Of a stretch of DNA of 27,577 nucleotides, positions 6,022 to 13,232 are shown piece after piece. The DNA comes from CAZNLL01 sp964573885 (GTDB lineage Bacteria > Desulfobacterota > DSM-4660 > Desulfatiglandales > Desulfatiglandaceae). The position numbers and the translations under genes are program-made. The notes under the pieces are model-generated. The model ran no database searches, was not told the DNA's origin, and saw nothing but the letters and a program-made list of their open reading frames with translations. The stretch lies in contig CAZNLL010000040.1 in NCBI GenBank assembly GCA_964573885.1, positions 1-27,577 of the forward strand, in the 5' to 3' direction. Position 1 is the stretch's first letter, and each line of letters begins with the position of its first letter.

Positions 6022-8667
6022 ATGGAATTCAGAGAAATCAGAAGCAGGTTCCTAGATTTCTTTAAGGACCACGGTCATGAAATCGTGGAAAGTGCCTCCC
6101 TGATACCCCAAGACGATCCCACTCTGCTTTTTACCAATGCAGGCATGGTCCAGTTCAAGAGGCTCTTTCTGGGTGAGGAAAAGCGGGGCTACTCCCGGGC
6201 AGCCTCTTCCCAGAAGTGTGTGCGGGCGGGGGGAAAACACAATGATCTGGAGAATGTAGGGTATACTCCCCGGCACCATACCTTTTTTGAGATGTTGGGT
6301 AATTTCTCCTTTGGCGACTATTTCAAGGAAGAGGCCATTGTGTGGGCCTGGGAATTGCTCACAGAGATCTATAAGCTGCCTCCAGAGCCGCTTTATATAT
6401 CGATCTTTAGGGAGGATGACGAAGCCTGCCGCATATGGGAGCAGGAGATAGGAATTCCTTCCGAGAAGATCGTGCGGCTGGGTGAAAAGGACAACTTCTG
6501 GGCCATGGGCGATACAGGGCCCTGCGGACCTTGTTCCGAGATCCACATAGACCAGGGTCCCTCCGTGGGGTGCGGGAGGCCTGAGTGTGCACCCGGCTGT
6601 GACTGTGATCGCTATCTCGAGATATGGAACCTGGTCTTCACCCAATTCGATCGACAGCCGGACGGAAAGCTGGTCCCCCTCCCCAGACCGAACATCGATA
6701 CGGGTATGGGCCTGGAAAGGCTGGCTGCCGTGGCCCAGGGGGTGACGTCCAATTACGCCACAGACATTTTTACTGGCCTTATCCAGGGGATAGAGTCCCT
6801 TTCGGAAAGGAGATATGGAGAAGATGGAAAACAGGATGTGGCCTTCCGGGTGGTGGCTGACCATGCCCGGGCTACGGCCTTTCTGATCGGCGACGGCATT
6901 TTGCCTTCCAATGAGGGACGGGGCTATGTTTTGAGGCGGATCATCCGCAGGGCACTTCGCTTCGGCCAGGTCCTGGGCATGGAAGGCCCTTTCCTTCATG
7001 CCATCTGCAGCAGGGTGATTGAGACCATGGGGCCTGACTACGGGGAACTGGTGCGGTCCCGCAGTTTTATAGAAGGGGTGGTCCAAAACGAGGAGAGGCG
7101 TTTTGCCGAAACCCTTCACTACAGCATGAAGGTCCTTAATGAGGGGATCGAGGAGATCAAAGCCAAGGGCCAAAACACTATCCCCGGGGAACTGGCATTC
7201 AAGCTGTATGACACCTACGGCCTGTCCGTGGATATTGTGGCGGACGTGGCGAGGGACGAGAATTTCAATCTGGATATGGCGGGATATGAGGAAGCCATGT
7301 CCAAACGGAGGGCCCTGTCTCAGGAGTCGTGGAGGGGGAGTGGTGAGGAAGAGATCCCCGAGGCCTACACCAGCCTCTTGGGCCGGGGGATTGAGACCCG
7401 GTTCGTGGGATATGACACCCTTGAGTCGGAGACCAAAGTAGCGGCCATTCTGATCGACGGCAGGGAACAGCCCGCGGTGGAAGCAGGTCGCGAGGCGGAG
7501 GTCGTGCTGGAACAGACCCCTTTTTACGGCCGGGCCGGGGGCCAGGTGGGGGATGTAGGCTGGATCCTGGACGGGCAGGCCAGATTCCGGGTCACGGACA
7601 CGGTCAAAGTGGCACAAAATTTCATTGTCCACAAAGGGGCCTTGGAATCAGGAACCCTCCCGGTGGGGGCCACAGTAGAGGCCCGGGTGGATGCGGAAAA
7701 AAGGCAGGCCACCGCCCTTAACCACTCCGCCACTCATCTCCTGCACGCGGCCTTGCGGGAGGTGCTGGGGGACCATGTCAAACAGGCGGGTTCCCTGGTC
7801 TCGCCGGAAAGGCTTCGATTTGATTTCAGCCATTTTACCCGGGTGACCCCCGAACAATTGCAGGAGGTGGAGGACCTGGTCAACCATATGATTCGACAAA
7901 ATTTGCCCGTTCACACCACTGAGATGTCCAAGGAAGAGGCCATGCAAACCGGGGCCATGGCCATCTTTGAAGAGCGTTATGGTCGAAGGGTTCGTCTTGT
8001 CAAGGTGGGGGACGGGGTGAGCATGGAACTGTGCGGAGGAACCCACACGACACGCACCGGGGACATTGGTCTTTTTCGCATCATCAGTGAAGGCGCTGTT
8101 GGGGCCAATTTGCGCCGGATTGAGGCCTTGACCGGAGAGGCCGCCCTGCGTTTTGACCAGAGAGCGGACGCAGATTTGAGACAGGCGGCCCTTCTCTTGA
8201 AGACATCTCCGGATCAGGTCTGTGAGCGCCTGGAACGGCTTTTGAAAGAGATCAGGGAAAAGGACCGGGAGATCGAATCCCTGAGGGCCCAGGTCCTGAG
8301 CAAGAAATCCGAGGACATCCTCTCCAAGGTCAGGGAGGTTGCGGGCGTCAGGGTCTTAACCCATGAAGTGGAGGCCGAGTCCCCGAAGGAGCTCAGGGAA
8401 TCGGGGGACCGGATCAAGGACAGGATGGGCTCGGGCATTATCCTCCTGGGGGCCAGGGGGGATGACCGGGTCATGCTTACCTGCGTGGTGAGTAAGGACC
8501 TGACATCCCGTTTCAAGGCCGGAGATATCATCAAAACCCTGTCCGCGGTTGTGGGGGGAAAAGGCGGGGGGAGGCCGGATATGGCCCAGGGTGGGGGCAA
8601 CCGCCCGGAAAAGCTGGAAAATGCCTTTGAGACCCTCTACGAACTAGTGGGTGAAATAGTCGGGTAG
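6022..8667 (+). CDS. alaS: Alanine--tRNA ligase
   Basis: 881 aa, full length. It charges tRNA-Ala in the cytoplasm and clears mischarged Ser/Gly-tRNA-Ala. The class II catalytic domain occupies ~1-240 (TNAGMVQFKRLFLG, HHTFFEMLGNFSFGDYFK, GDTGPCGPCSEIH). The tRNA-recognition region follows. The editing domain carries the zinc ligands in NHSATH (His568, His572) and CGGTH (Cys671, His675). The C-terminal dimerisation domain ends with the glycine-rich GGKGGGRPDMAQGGG motif. A cysteine-rich insert near residues 180-195 (CGRPECAPGCDCD) is typical of many bacterial AlaRS. The ATG follows a weak GGGAT. The 3' end overlaps the convergent bamD gene by 24 bases. Confidence 0.98.
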   Translation: MEFREIRSRFLDFFKDHGHEIVESASLIPQDDPTLLFTNAGMVQFKRLFLGEEKRGYSRAASSQKCVRAGGKHNDLENVGYTPRHHTFFEMLGNFSFGDYFKEEAIVWAWELLTEIYKLPPEPLYISIFREDDEACRIWEQEIGIPSEKIVRLGEKDNFWAMGDTGPCGPCSEIHIDQGPSVGCGRPECAPGCDCDRYLEIWNLVFTQFDRQPDGKLVPLPRPNIDTGMGLERLAAVAQGVTSNYATDIFTGLIQGIESLSERRYGEDGKQDVAFRVVADHARATAFLIGDGILPSNEGRGYVLRRIIRRALRFGQVLGMEGPFLHAICSRVIETMGPDYGELVRSRSFIEGVVQNEERRFAETLHYSMKVLNEGIEEIKAKGQNTIPGELAFKLYDTYGLSVDIVADVARDENFNLDMAGYEEAMSKRRALSQESWRGSGEEEIPEAYTSLLGRGIETRFVGYDTLESETKVAAILIDGREQPAVEAGREAEVVLEQTPFYGRAGGQVGDVGWILDGQARFRVTDTVKVAQNFIVHKGALESGTLPVGATVEARVDAEKRQATALNHSATHLLHAALREVLGDHVKQAGSLVSPERLRFDFSHFTRVTPEQLQEVEDLVNHMIRQNLPVHTTEMSKEEAMQTGAMAIFEERYGRRVRLVKVGDGVSMELCGGTHTTRTGDIGLFRIISEGAVGANLRRIEALTGEAALRFDQRADADLRQAALLLKTSPDQVCERLERLLKEIREKDREIESLRAQVLSKKSEDILSKVREVAGVRVLTHEVEAESPKELRESGDRIKDRMGSGIILLGARGDDRVMLTCVVSKDLTSRFKAGDIIKTLSAVVGGKGGGRPDMAQGGGNRPEKLENAFETLYELVGEIVG

Positions 8668-9378
8668 CCACCACCACCGCTTCGGCTCGGGCTCTTCACC
8701 CTGCTTCTCTTTGCATTTCCTCAGATAGGCCAGGGCCTCGTGATACTGCCCCAGATCCGGGTAGTTTTCAATCAGGTAGCGATAGCGGTCCATGGCGGTT
8801 TCATATTTGCCCATCTTATAGTAGAAGTGGCCCACGTATAATTCATACTCCGCCAGGTAAATATAGCACTCCCTTAGTTTCCTCCGGGCGCTGTTGGTGT
8901 ATTGGGATTTGGGGAACAGCTTGATCAAGCGCTCAAATTCCTCTTTGGCCTGAAGGGTGTGGCTCTGATCCCTATCGATGCTCTTCACCTGATTAAAGTG
9001 GCACATGCCCTTTTGATAGATCACATAAGGGATGTTCGGGTTCTTGGGATGAAGCTTTTCAAAATCATTGTAGGCTTCATAGGCCTCTTGATAGCGTGCG
9101 CCTTTGTAAAGGGCATCGGCCATCTTGAGTTCAGCCGTGACCGCAAACCGGCTGTACGGGTATCGGTCCTTGATCCTTTGGAAGGACTGGGTCGCTGACT
9201 CGAAAAGCCCCCTGTTCATATTCTCCATGCCTTCCTCGAGGAGTTGGGCCGGAGGCTTTTCTTCCGGCTCTGATGTGAACCACTGCCACAAAAAGCAGCC
9301 GTTAAGAGAGGCCACACAAAAGACCAACAATAGGCACCACCTCAGGGTGGAATAAAGCTTGGGTATCATGGTCACCAT
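8644..9378 (-). CDS. bamD: Outer membrane protein assembly factor BamD (lipoprotein)
   Basis: 244 aa lipoprotein. Residues ~10-28 form a signal peptide ending in the lipobox LNGC, with lipidated Cys28. The rest is a series of TPR-type helical repeats (LLEEGMENMNRGLFESATQSF, RYQEAYEAYNDFEKLHP, LIKLFPKSQYTNSARRKL, KYETAMDRYRYLIENYP), the organisation of BamD/YfiO, an essential part of the BAM machine that inserts beta-barrel proteins in the outer membrane. Its presence implies a Gram-negative envelope. GGAAGG lies 7 bases before the ATG at 9378, which is favoured over the ATG at 9369. It follows trxB by 21 bases and is probably the last gene of a trxA-trxB-bamD unit. Confidence 0.93.
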   Translation of the reverse strand: MVTMIPKLYSTLRWCLLLVFCVASLNGCFLWQWFTSEPEEKPPAQLLEEGMENMNRGLFESATQSFQRIKDRYPYSRFAVTAELKMADALYKGARYQEAYEAYNDFEKLHPKNPNIPYVIYQKGMCHFNQVKSIDRDQSHTLQAKEEFERLIKLFPKSQYTNSARRKLRECYIYLAEYELYVGHFYYKMGKYETAMDRYRYLIENYPDLGQYHEALAYLRKCKEKQGEEPEPKRWWWLPDYFTH

Positions 9379-9399
9379 AGAAAAGCCTTCCGGGAGGGG

Positions 9400-10314
9400 C
9401 TATTCGAGTTCTTCCAGGTACCTCGCCGCCGCAAAAAGGGCGGTGGCACCTTCTCCCACTGCAGTGGAGACCTGGCGCAGCAACTTGGACCTGATGTCTC
9501 CTGCGGCAAACACGCCGGGCACAGAGGTCTGCATATTGTTATCGGTGATCACAAAACCGGATTCATCCAGATCCAGGTGGTTTTTCACCAGGTCGTTATT
9601 GGGACTGTAACCCACAAAGATAAAGACGCCCTCCACCGGAAGGCGGTTGATTTCGCCGCTCTTGACGTTTTTGATTTCCACTTCAGCCACACCCATATCG
9701 CCCAGGATGCGTGTGGCAACAGTATCCCATAGGATCTCAATCTTTTTTTCGGCCAGGGCCCGCTCCTGAAGCAATTTGGTGGCCCTGAGGGCGTCTCTCC
9801 GGTGGATAAGATGGACCCGGGCCGCAAAGCGGGTCAGAAAGAGGGCTTCTTCTACCGCCGTATCCCCCCCCCCGACTACGGCAACTTCCTGGTCCCTGTA
9901 AAAGGGGCCGTCGCAGGTGGCGCAGTAAGAGACCCCTTTTCCCGTGAGTAGGTCCTCACCTTCTATGCCCAGTTTTGCAGGGGTGGCGCCACAGGTCAAA
10001 ATCAAGGCCTTGGCCTCGATTTCTCCCTTGTCGGTGACCACCACCTTGCGCTCCGAGGATAGTTGCAACGCCAGGACTTCTTGGGCCTCAATAGGCAGGC
10101 CGAATTTCTCGGCCTGTTTCTTCATTCGGTCCACCAGTTCGAACCCTGAAATGCCGTCCGGAAAGCCGGGGTAATTCTCCACCCAATCGGTGGTCAGGAT
10201 TTGGCCGCCGGGGATCAGTCTCTCCAGGAGAACGGCCTCGAGCCGGGCCCTTGCAGCATAGAGTCCCGCGGTGAGTCCGGCAGGTCCTCCGCCGATAATG
10301 ATAAGATCTTGCAT
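9400..10314 (-). CDS. trxB: Thioredoxin-disulfide reductase
   Basis: 304 aa from the ATG at 10314, where the flavoprotein core starts (MQDLIIIGGGPAGLTAG); an in-frame ATG at 10359 would add 15 family-atypical residues. It moves electrons from NADPH through FAD to thioredoxin. Motifs in order: FAD-binding GGGPAG at ~8-13, redox-active CATC (Cys131, Cys134), second dinucleotide fold VVGGGDTAVEEA, HRRDALRA (the HRRxxxR signature of NADPH preference), and the FAD-contacting GVFAAGD near the C-terminus. It follows trxA on the same strand with a 79-base gap, so the reductase and its substrate are probably co-expressed. Confidence 0.96.
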   Translation of the reverse strand: MQDLIIIGGGPAGLTAGLYAARARLEAVLLERLIPGGQILTTDWVENYPGFPDGISGFELVDRMKKQAEKFGLPIEAQEVLALQLSSERKVVVTDKGEIEAKALILTCGATPAKLGIEGEDLLTGKGVSYCATCDGPFYRDQEVAVVGGGDTAVEEALFLTRFAARVHLIHRRDALRATKLLQERALAEKKIEILWDTVATRILGDMGVAEVEIKNVKSGEINRLPVEGVFIFVGYSPNNDLVKNHLDLDESGFVITDNNMQTSVPGVFAAGDIRSKLLRQVSTAVGEGATALFAAARYLEELE

Positions 10315-10393
10315 GGGGATTTTCACCGGTCCTAAACGAATAAAACCCCGCCATTTCATTCCCCGGCAGGGTCGCAGTTTATTGAATATGGGC

Positions 10394-10717
10394 CTAAAGG
10401 AGCTTTTTTACCTCTTCATCGATGTGGCTCTTGGGATAAGCCCCGACAATGGTCTGTGCCACTTGTCCCCCTTTGAAAAGGATGAGGGTCGGGATGTTTC
10501 TTATGCCGAATTTGGCCGGAGTCTGACGGTTTTCGTCCACATCCATTTTAGCAAACTTCATCTTGCCTTCATATTGTTTGGCCAGTTCCTCCACCACCGG
10601 GCCTACCATCTTACATGGGCCACACCATTCGGCCCAGAAGTCCACCAGGGCCGGAATCTCGGATTGAAGGATTTCAGTTTCAAAGGTTGCATCGGAAACT
10701 TGCAGCACTTGGGACAT
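10394..10717 (-). CDS. trxA: Thioredoxin
   Basis: 107 aa, the standard single-domain size. The active site WCGPCK puts the redox cysteines at 32 and 35, preceded by VDFWAE and followed by the conserved FGIRNIPTLILFKGG with the cis-proline. It reduces cytoplasmic disulfides and is itself reduced by the adjacent TrxB. The ATG at 10717 has AAAGGAG 9 bases upstream. A start-like ATG at 10722 is out of frame. Confidence 0.97.
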   Translation of the reverse strand: MSQVLQVSDATFETEILQSEIPALVDFWAEWCGPCKMVGPVVEELAKQYEGKMKFAKMDVDENRQTPAKFGIRNIPTLILFKGGQVAQTIVGAYPKSHIDEEVKKLL

Positions 10718-10756
10718 GCCATTTTCTCCTTTCCTCGCTCCGCATTTTTAATTCAA

Positions 10757-10785
10757 AAGCTAGCACGGGCCGGGGCCTTTGTCAA
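10757..10785 (-). promoter_or_regulatory. Candidate promoter for trxA-trxB-bamD
   Basis: On the minus strand a perfect TTGACA lies at 10785-10780, followed after 17 bases by TAGCTT at 10762-10757, a poor -10. The strong -35 and spacing are in favour; the -10 is the weak point. Confidence 0.35.
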
Positions 10786-10819
10786 CTCAAAGGGGTGTGC
10801 CCTGATCCACCATCAAGAT

Positions 10820-10910
10820 GTCATCTGCTGCGTTGCCTTCGGTCGCTTCTCCTTGCGGCGTATTGTTTATACGCCTCAGTCGGCGCTCCTCAGCGCCTTG
10901 CATCTAACAT
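10820..10910. repeat. Palindromic intergenic element, REP-like
   Basis: The 326-base gap between trxA and the rhodanese gene contains a compact structured block. Its core is a perfect hairpin, GGCGTAT-TGTTT-ATACGCC at 10857-10875. Beside it is GGCGC-TCCTCA-GCGCC at about 10882-10897. The outer arms read ATCTGCTGCGTTGCCTTCGG on the left and GCGCCTTGCATCT on the right. From memory, this layout (GATGCAAGGCGC arm, GAGGCGTA hairpin, AACGCAGCAGATG arm) resembles dispersed intergenic repeats of Desulfobacterota genomes. Only one copy is in this window, so repetition itself cannot be shown here. Confidence 0.5.
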
Positions 10911-11043
10911 TTTGCTGGTGCCCAGGGATTGGCCAAAATCATTTATTATCATTGTTTGTCGAGAATTTTGATGGTGGATTTAGGGTGTGGTGTGCAGGCT
11001 TGCAAGATGGTACCGGGATGCCTGAAAGGGGCCCGGGTCCGCC

Positions 11044-11667
11044 CTATTTAGGGGGTGGGCCCTTGTCGGGAGGATAGACGTACTTTGGGTCTATTTCATA
11101 GGTCCAGGGCAGGCCCCACCACTGCCAACCATAGTGTCGCCTGTGGTTGAAGCCGAAGATCTTGTTTCTCTTGGCCAGCTGCCGGTAAAATTTATCCTTG
11201 TTGCTGTCTTTAAAGGTGGGAAACTTGGAACCCTCAAACCCGTCTTCCACATTAAACACATTTTTGAAACCCGCCTCCAGGAGGTCCTTGGCCGCCTGAG
11301 CACTTCGGGTCCCTTCCCGGGAGATGATGAGGAGGTTGTCGGTCTTTTTGAACACCTTACTTATCTCCTCAATAAAGGCCTTGTTTTTTAGATTAAAGCG
11401 ATAGACGTACCGCTCGTCCCTTTTGCCGAACTCGTTGGTCAAAAAGGTATAAGGAAACAAATAGGCATTTATGGGATGGCCTGTGAATTGGTATTCGGCC
11501 CGGGTCCTGACGTCAATGAGATAGGTGTCTGGGACGGTATTGAGCATATCATAGGCTTCAATACTGAGAATGCCTTTGGGTTCCTGGGCCGGAGACTGCC
11601 GGGGGAAAACAAAAAGGGTCCCGACCGCAATAAAGACAAAAACAAGAAACAGCGTTTTCCTGGTCAT
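11044..11667 (-). CDS. Exported rhodanese-like domain protein lacking the catalytic Cys
   Basis: 207 aa. Residues 1-~28 are a signal peptide (hydrophobic FLVFVFIAVGTLFVF, then SPAQ near the cleavage site), so the protein is predicted periplasmic. Residues ~30-140 follow the rhodanese fold: LIDVRTRAEYQFTGHPINA, then the active-site loop and the 'GF.NVFNVEDGFEGS' helix. The loop reads SREGTR (116-121) where active sulfurtransferases have CRxGxR, so Ser116 replaces the sulfur-carrying Cys and transferase activity is unlikely. A 60-residue C-terminal extension is rich in aromatic residues (HYGWQWWGLPWTYE). The role is unknown; binding or scaffolding is possible. It reads on the same strand as trxA but is separated by the intergenic repeat and has its own promoter candidate. 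Confidence 0.85.
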   Translation of the reverse strand: MTRKTLFLVFVFIAVGTLFVFPRQSPAQEPKGILSIEAYDMLNTVPDTYLIDVRTRAEYQFTGHPINAYLFPYTFLTNEFGKRDERYVYRFNLKNKAFIEEISKVFKKTDNLLIISREGTRSAQAAKDLLEAGFKNVFNVEDGFEGSKFPTFKDSNKDKFYRQLAKRNKIFGFNHRRHYGWQWWGLPWTYEIDPKYVYPPDKGPPPK

Positions 11668-11806
11668 GGCCTTTTTTCCGAAGGGCTGGGCCCGAAAATC
11701 CTGGGCCGCGTGGTGGGGATTCCAGACGAAAATAATTCAAAAACCTCACTTGGCTGCCGCGTGCCGCGTAAACGTCTTTAGCAACACCCTCAGATTCAAA
11801 TATAAA

Positions 11807-11836
11807 TTAATAATCCATCCCCTTTTCATTTGTCAA
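11807..11836 (-). promoter_or_regulatory. Predicted promoter for the rhodanese-like gene
   Basis: Minus strand: TTGACA at 11836-11831, 18-base spacer, TATTAA at 11812-11807. The surrounding AT-rich sequence fits a promoter. It faces away from a second TTGACA at 11867. Confidence 0.5.
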
Positions 11837-11850
11837 TGAAAAAGATGGCT

Positions 11851-11863
11851 GTTTCCAAGAAAC
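11851..11863. promoter_or_regulatory. Candidate operator dyad between divergent promoters
   Basis: GTTTC-CAA-GAAAC is a perfect 13-base dyad placed midway between the outward-facing TTGACA boxes at 11836-11831 (minus) and 11867-11872 (plus). The position suits a shared regulator, but the dyad is short. Confidence 0.3.
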
Positions 11864-11866
11864 GCC

Positions 11867-11895
11867 TTGACAGATAAATGATGAATATTTAATTT
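11867..11895 (+). promoter_or_regulatory. Weak candidate promoter for the DUF362 gene
   Basis: A perfect TTGACA at 11867-11872 is followed after 17 bases by TAATTT at 11890-11895, which matches the -10 consensus poorly, in an AT-rich stretch. It would give a leader of about 65 bases. Confidence 0.3.
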
Positions 11896-11964
11896 CTATG
11901 GTCACTTATAGCGCTCTTGTCCCTTTTTTGCGCCTCCCTCTGTTTTTGGTTGAAGGAGGACTTA

Positions 11965-13074
11965 ATGCCCTGCAGTGAAGTATATTTTTCAAATCTGAGG
12001 ACCTCTTTCAAGGAGAATTTTCTGGGCAAGCTGGTGAGGCTCTTGGACACCTGCGGTCTTGAAAAAGTCATCCGGCCCCGGAACCTCGTGGCCGTCAAGC
12101 TCCATTTCGGAGAACAGGGCAGTAGCGGGTTCATTCGACCGGTTTTTGTCCAGTCTATTGTGGACCGGGTCAAAGGTCTGGGGGCACTGCCGTTTCTTGC
12201 GGATACAAACACCCTGTATGCCGGCACCAGGGGGAACAGCGTTTCCCACCTTCACACGGCCTTCCGGAACGGGTTTGCCTATTCAGTGGTACATGCCCCT
12301 CTTATCATCGGTGACGGGCTCAGAGGGGCCTCTTTTTCCGAGGTCAAGGTCGGCCATGAGCATGTGGACACGGCCTATCTGGGCAAGGAGATTGTTGAAG
12401 CGGACGTGCTCCTCGGTGTGGCCCATTTTAAGGGACATGAATTGACAGGGTTCGGGGGGACCCTCAAGAACCTGGGGATGGGTTGTGCCTCCAGAAAGGG
12501 AAAGCTAGAACAGCACTCCGGTCTGGCCCCGAAGGTAAAGCGCAAGAAATGTATCGGCTGCGGAGAGTGTATCGAACACTGCGCCCAGAATGCCATTGAA
12601 CTGGTCCAGGACAGGGCGACCATTGATGCGAAACGGTGTGTGGGATGCGGGGAATGTATCATCATCTGCGAGAGGGGTGCCATCAACGTGAGGTGGAACA
12701 AGGACCTGGACTTGTTTCAGCAAAAGATGGTGGAATACAGCGCCGCGGCGCTCATGGGCAAGGAGGAGAAGTGCCTCTTCTTGAATTTCCTCACCCACAT
12801 CTCTCCAGGTTGCGATTGCCATGATTACTCTGATGCCCCCATAGTGCAGGATATCGGGGTCGTCGCCTCCCGGGACCCCGTGGCCATCGATCAGGCCTCG
12901 GTGGACTTGGTCAACGCCCAGGCCGTTTCCCGGGGCTCATGCCTGGAGAAAGGGGAGGAGACCGTGTCCGACAAGTTCAAGGCCCTTTATCCCAGGGTGG
13001 ACTGGACCATACAACTGGAACACGGGGAAAAGATAGGCCTGGGCAGCCGCAAGTACAAGCTCATCACCATTTGA
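11965..13074 (+). CDS. DUF362 domain protein with two 4Fe-4S clusters
   Basis: 369 aa from the ATG at 11965, which has GAAGGAGG five bases before it; a TTG-started extension to 11917 has no such site. The DUF362 domain spans most of the protein (VAVKLHFGEQGSSGFIRP, DTNTLYAGTRG, GVAHFKGHELTGFGG, then VASRDPVAIDQASVDLVN). Inserted in it are two CxxCxxCxxxC ferredoxin motifs, CIGCGECIEHC (Cys196-206) and CVGCGECIIIC (Cys225-235), giving two 4Fe-4S clusters. No signal peptide is seen, so it is probably cytoplasmic. The family is common in anaerobes and its reaction is not established; electron transfer is the only inference I make. The neighbours (ilvE downstream) do not explain it. Confidence 0.92.
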   Translation: MPCSEVYFSNLRTSFKENFLGKLVRLLDTCGLEKVIRPRNLVAVKLHFGEQGSSGFIRPVFVQSIVDRVKGLGALPFLADTNTLYAGTRGNSVSHLHTAFRNGFAYSVVHAPLIIGDGLRGASFSEVKVGHEHVDTAYLGKEIVEADVLLGVAHFKGHELTGFGGTLKNLGMGCASRKGKLEQHSGLAPKVKRKKCIGCGECIEHCAQNAIELVQDRATIDAKRCVGCGECIIICERGAINVRWNKDLDLFQQKMVEYSAAALMGKEEKCLFLNFLTHISPGCDCHDYSDAPIVQDIGVVASRDPVAIDQASVDLVNAQAVSRGSCLEKGEETVSDKFKALYPRVDWTIQLEHGEKIGLGSRKYKLITI

Positions 13075-13082
13075 CACGACTT

Positions 13083-13137
13083 CCCAGGCGGGACACCTGG
13101 GTCCCTGAGAGAGGGGCCTTCCCGACCGGGAACCCGG
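13083..13137. other. Cluster of GC-rich hairpins after the DUF362 gene
   Basis: Three back-to-back inverted repeats follow the DUF362 stop: CCCAGG-CGGGACA-CCTGGG (13083-13101), CCCT-GAGAG-AGGG (about 13103-13115) and TTCCCG-AC-CGGGAA (13119-13132), the last running into a second CCGGG-AA-CCCGG. There is no T-run, so this is not a standard intrinsic terminator; it could protect the 3' end or mark a Rho-dependent end. Confidence 0.35.
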
Positions 13138-13162
13138 GGTGGATCAGGGGAGGTATAGGTGA

Positions 13163-13191
13163 TTGTCTTTGCAATATATATGTGTTATGAA
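13163..13191 (+). promoter_or_regulatory. Weak candidate promoter for ilvE-gatB-mtnA
   Basis: TTGTCT at 13163-13168, 17-base spacer, TATGAA at 13186-13191. Both boxes match four of six consensus bases. It lies in the only AT-rich stretch ahead of ilvE. Confidence 0.3.
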
Positions 13192-13232
13192 GACACGGTA
13201 CGTTTCAAAGATCACGGACAAGGAGACAGAAC

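Noticed and set aside
6052..7632. A 526-codon open frame antisense to alaS, and a 284-codon one antisense to cinA (3217-4071)
   Set aside because: Both lie wholly inside well-supported genes, have no recognisable domains or ribosome binding sites, and are expected from the GC-rich third positions of the sense strand.
13124..13137. The 14-mer GACCGGGAACCCGG shared with 25762-25775 as proof of a repeat family
   Set aside because: A few 14-base matches are expected by chance in a window of this size, and the sequence is a simple GC palindrome; kept only as a side note.
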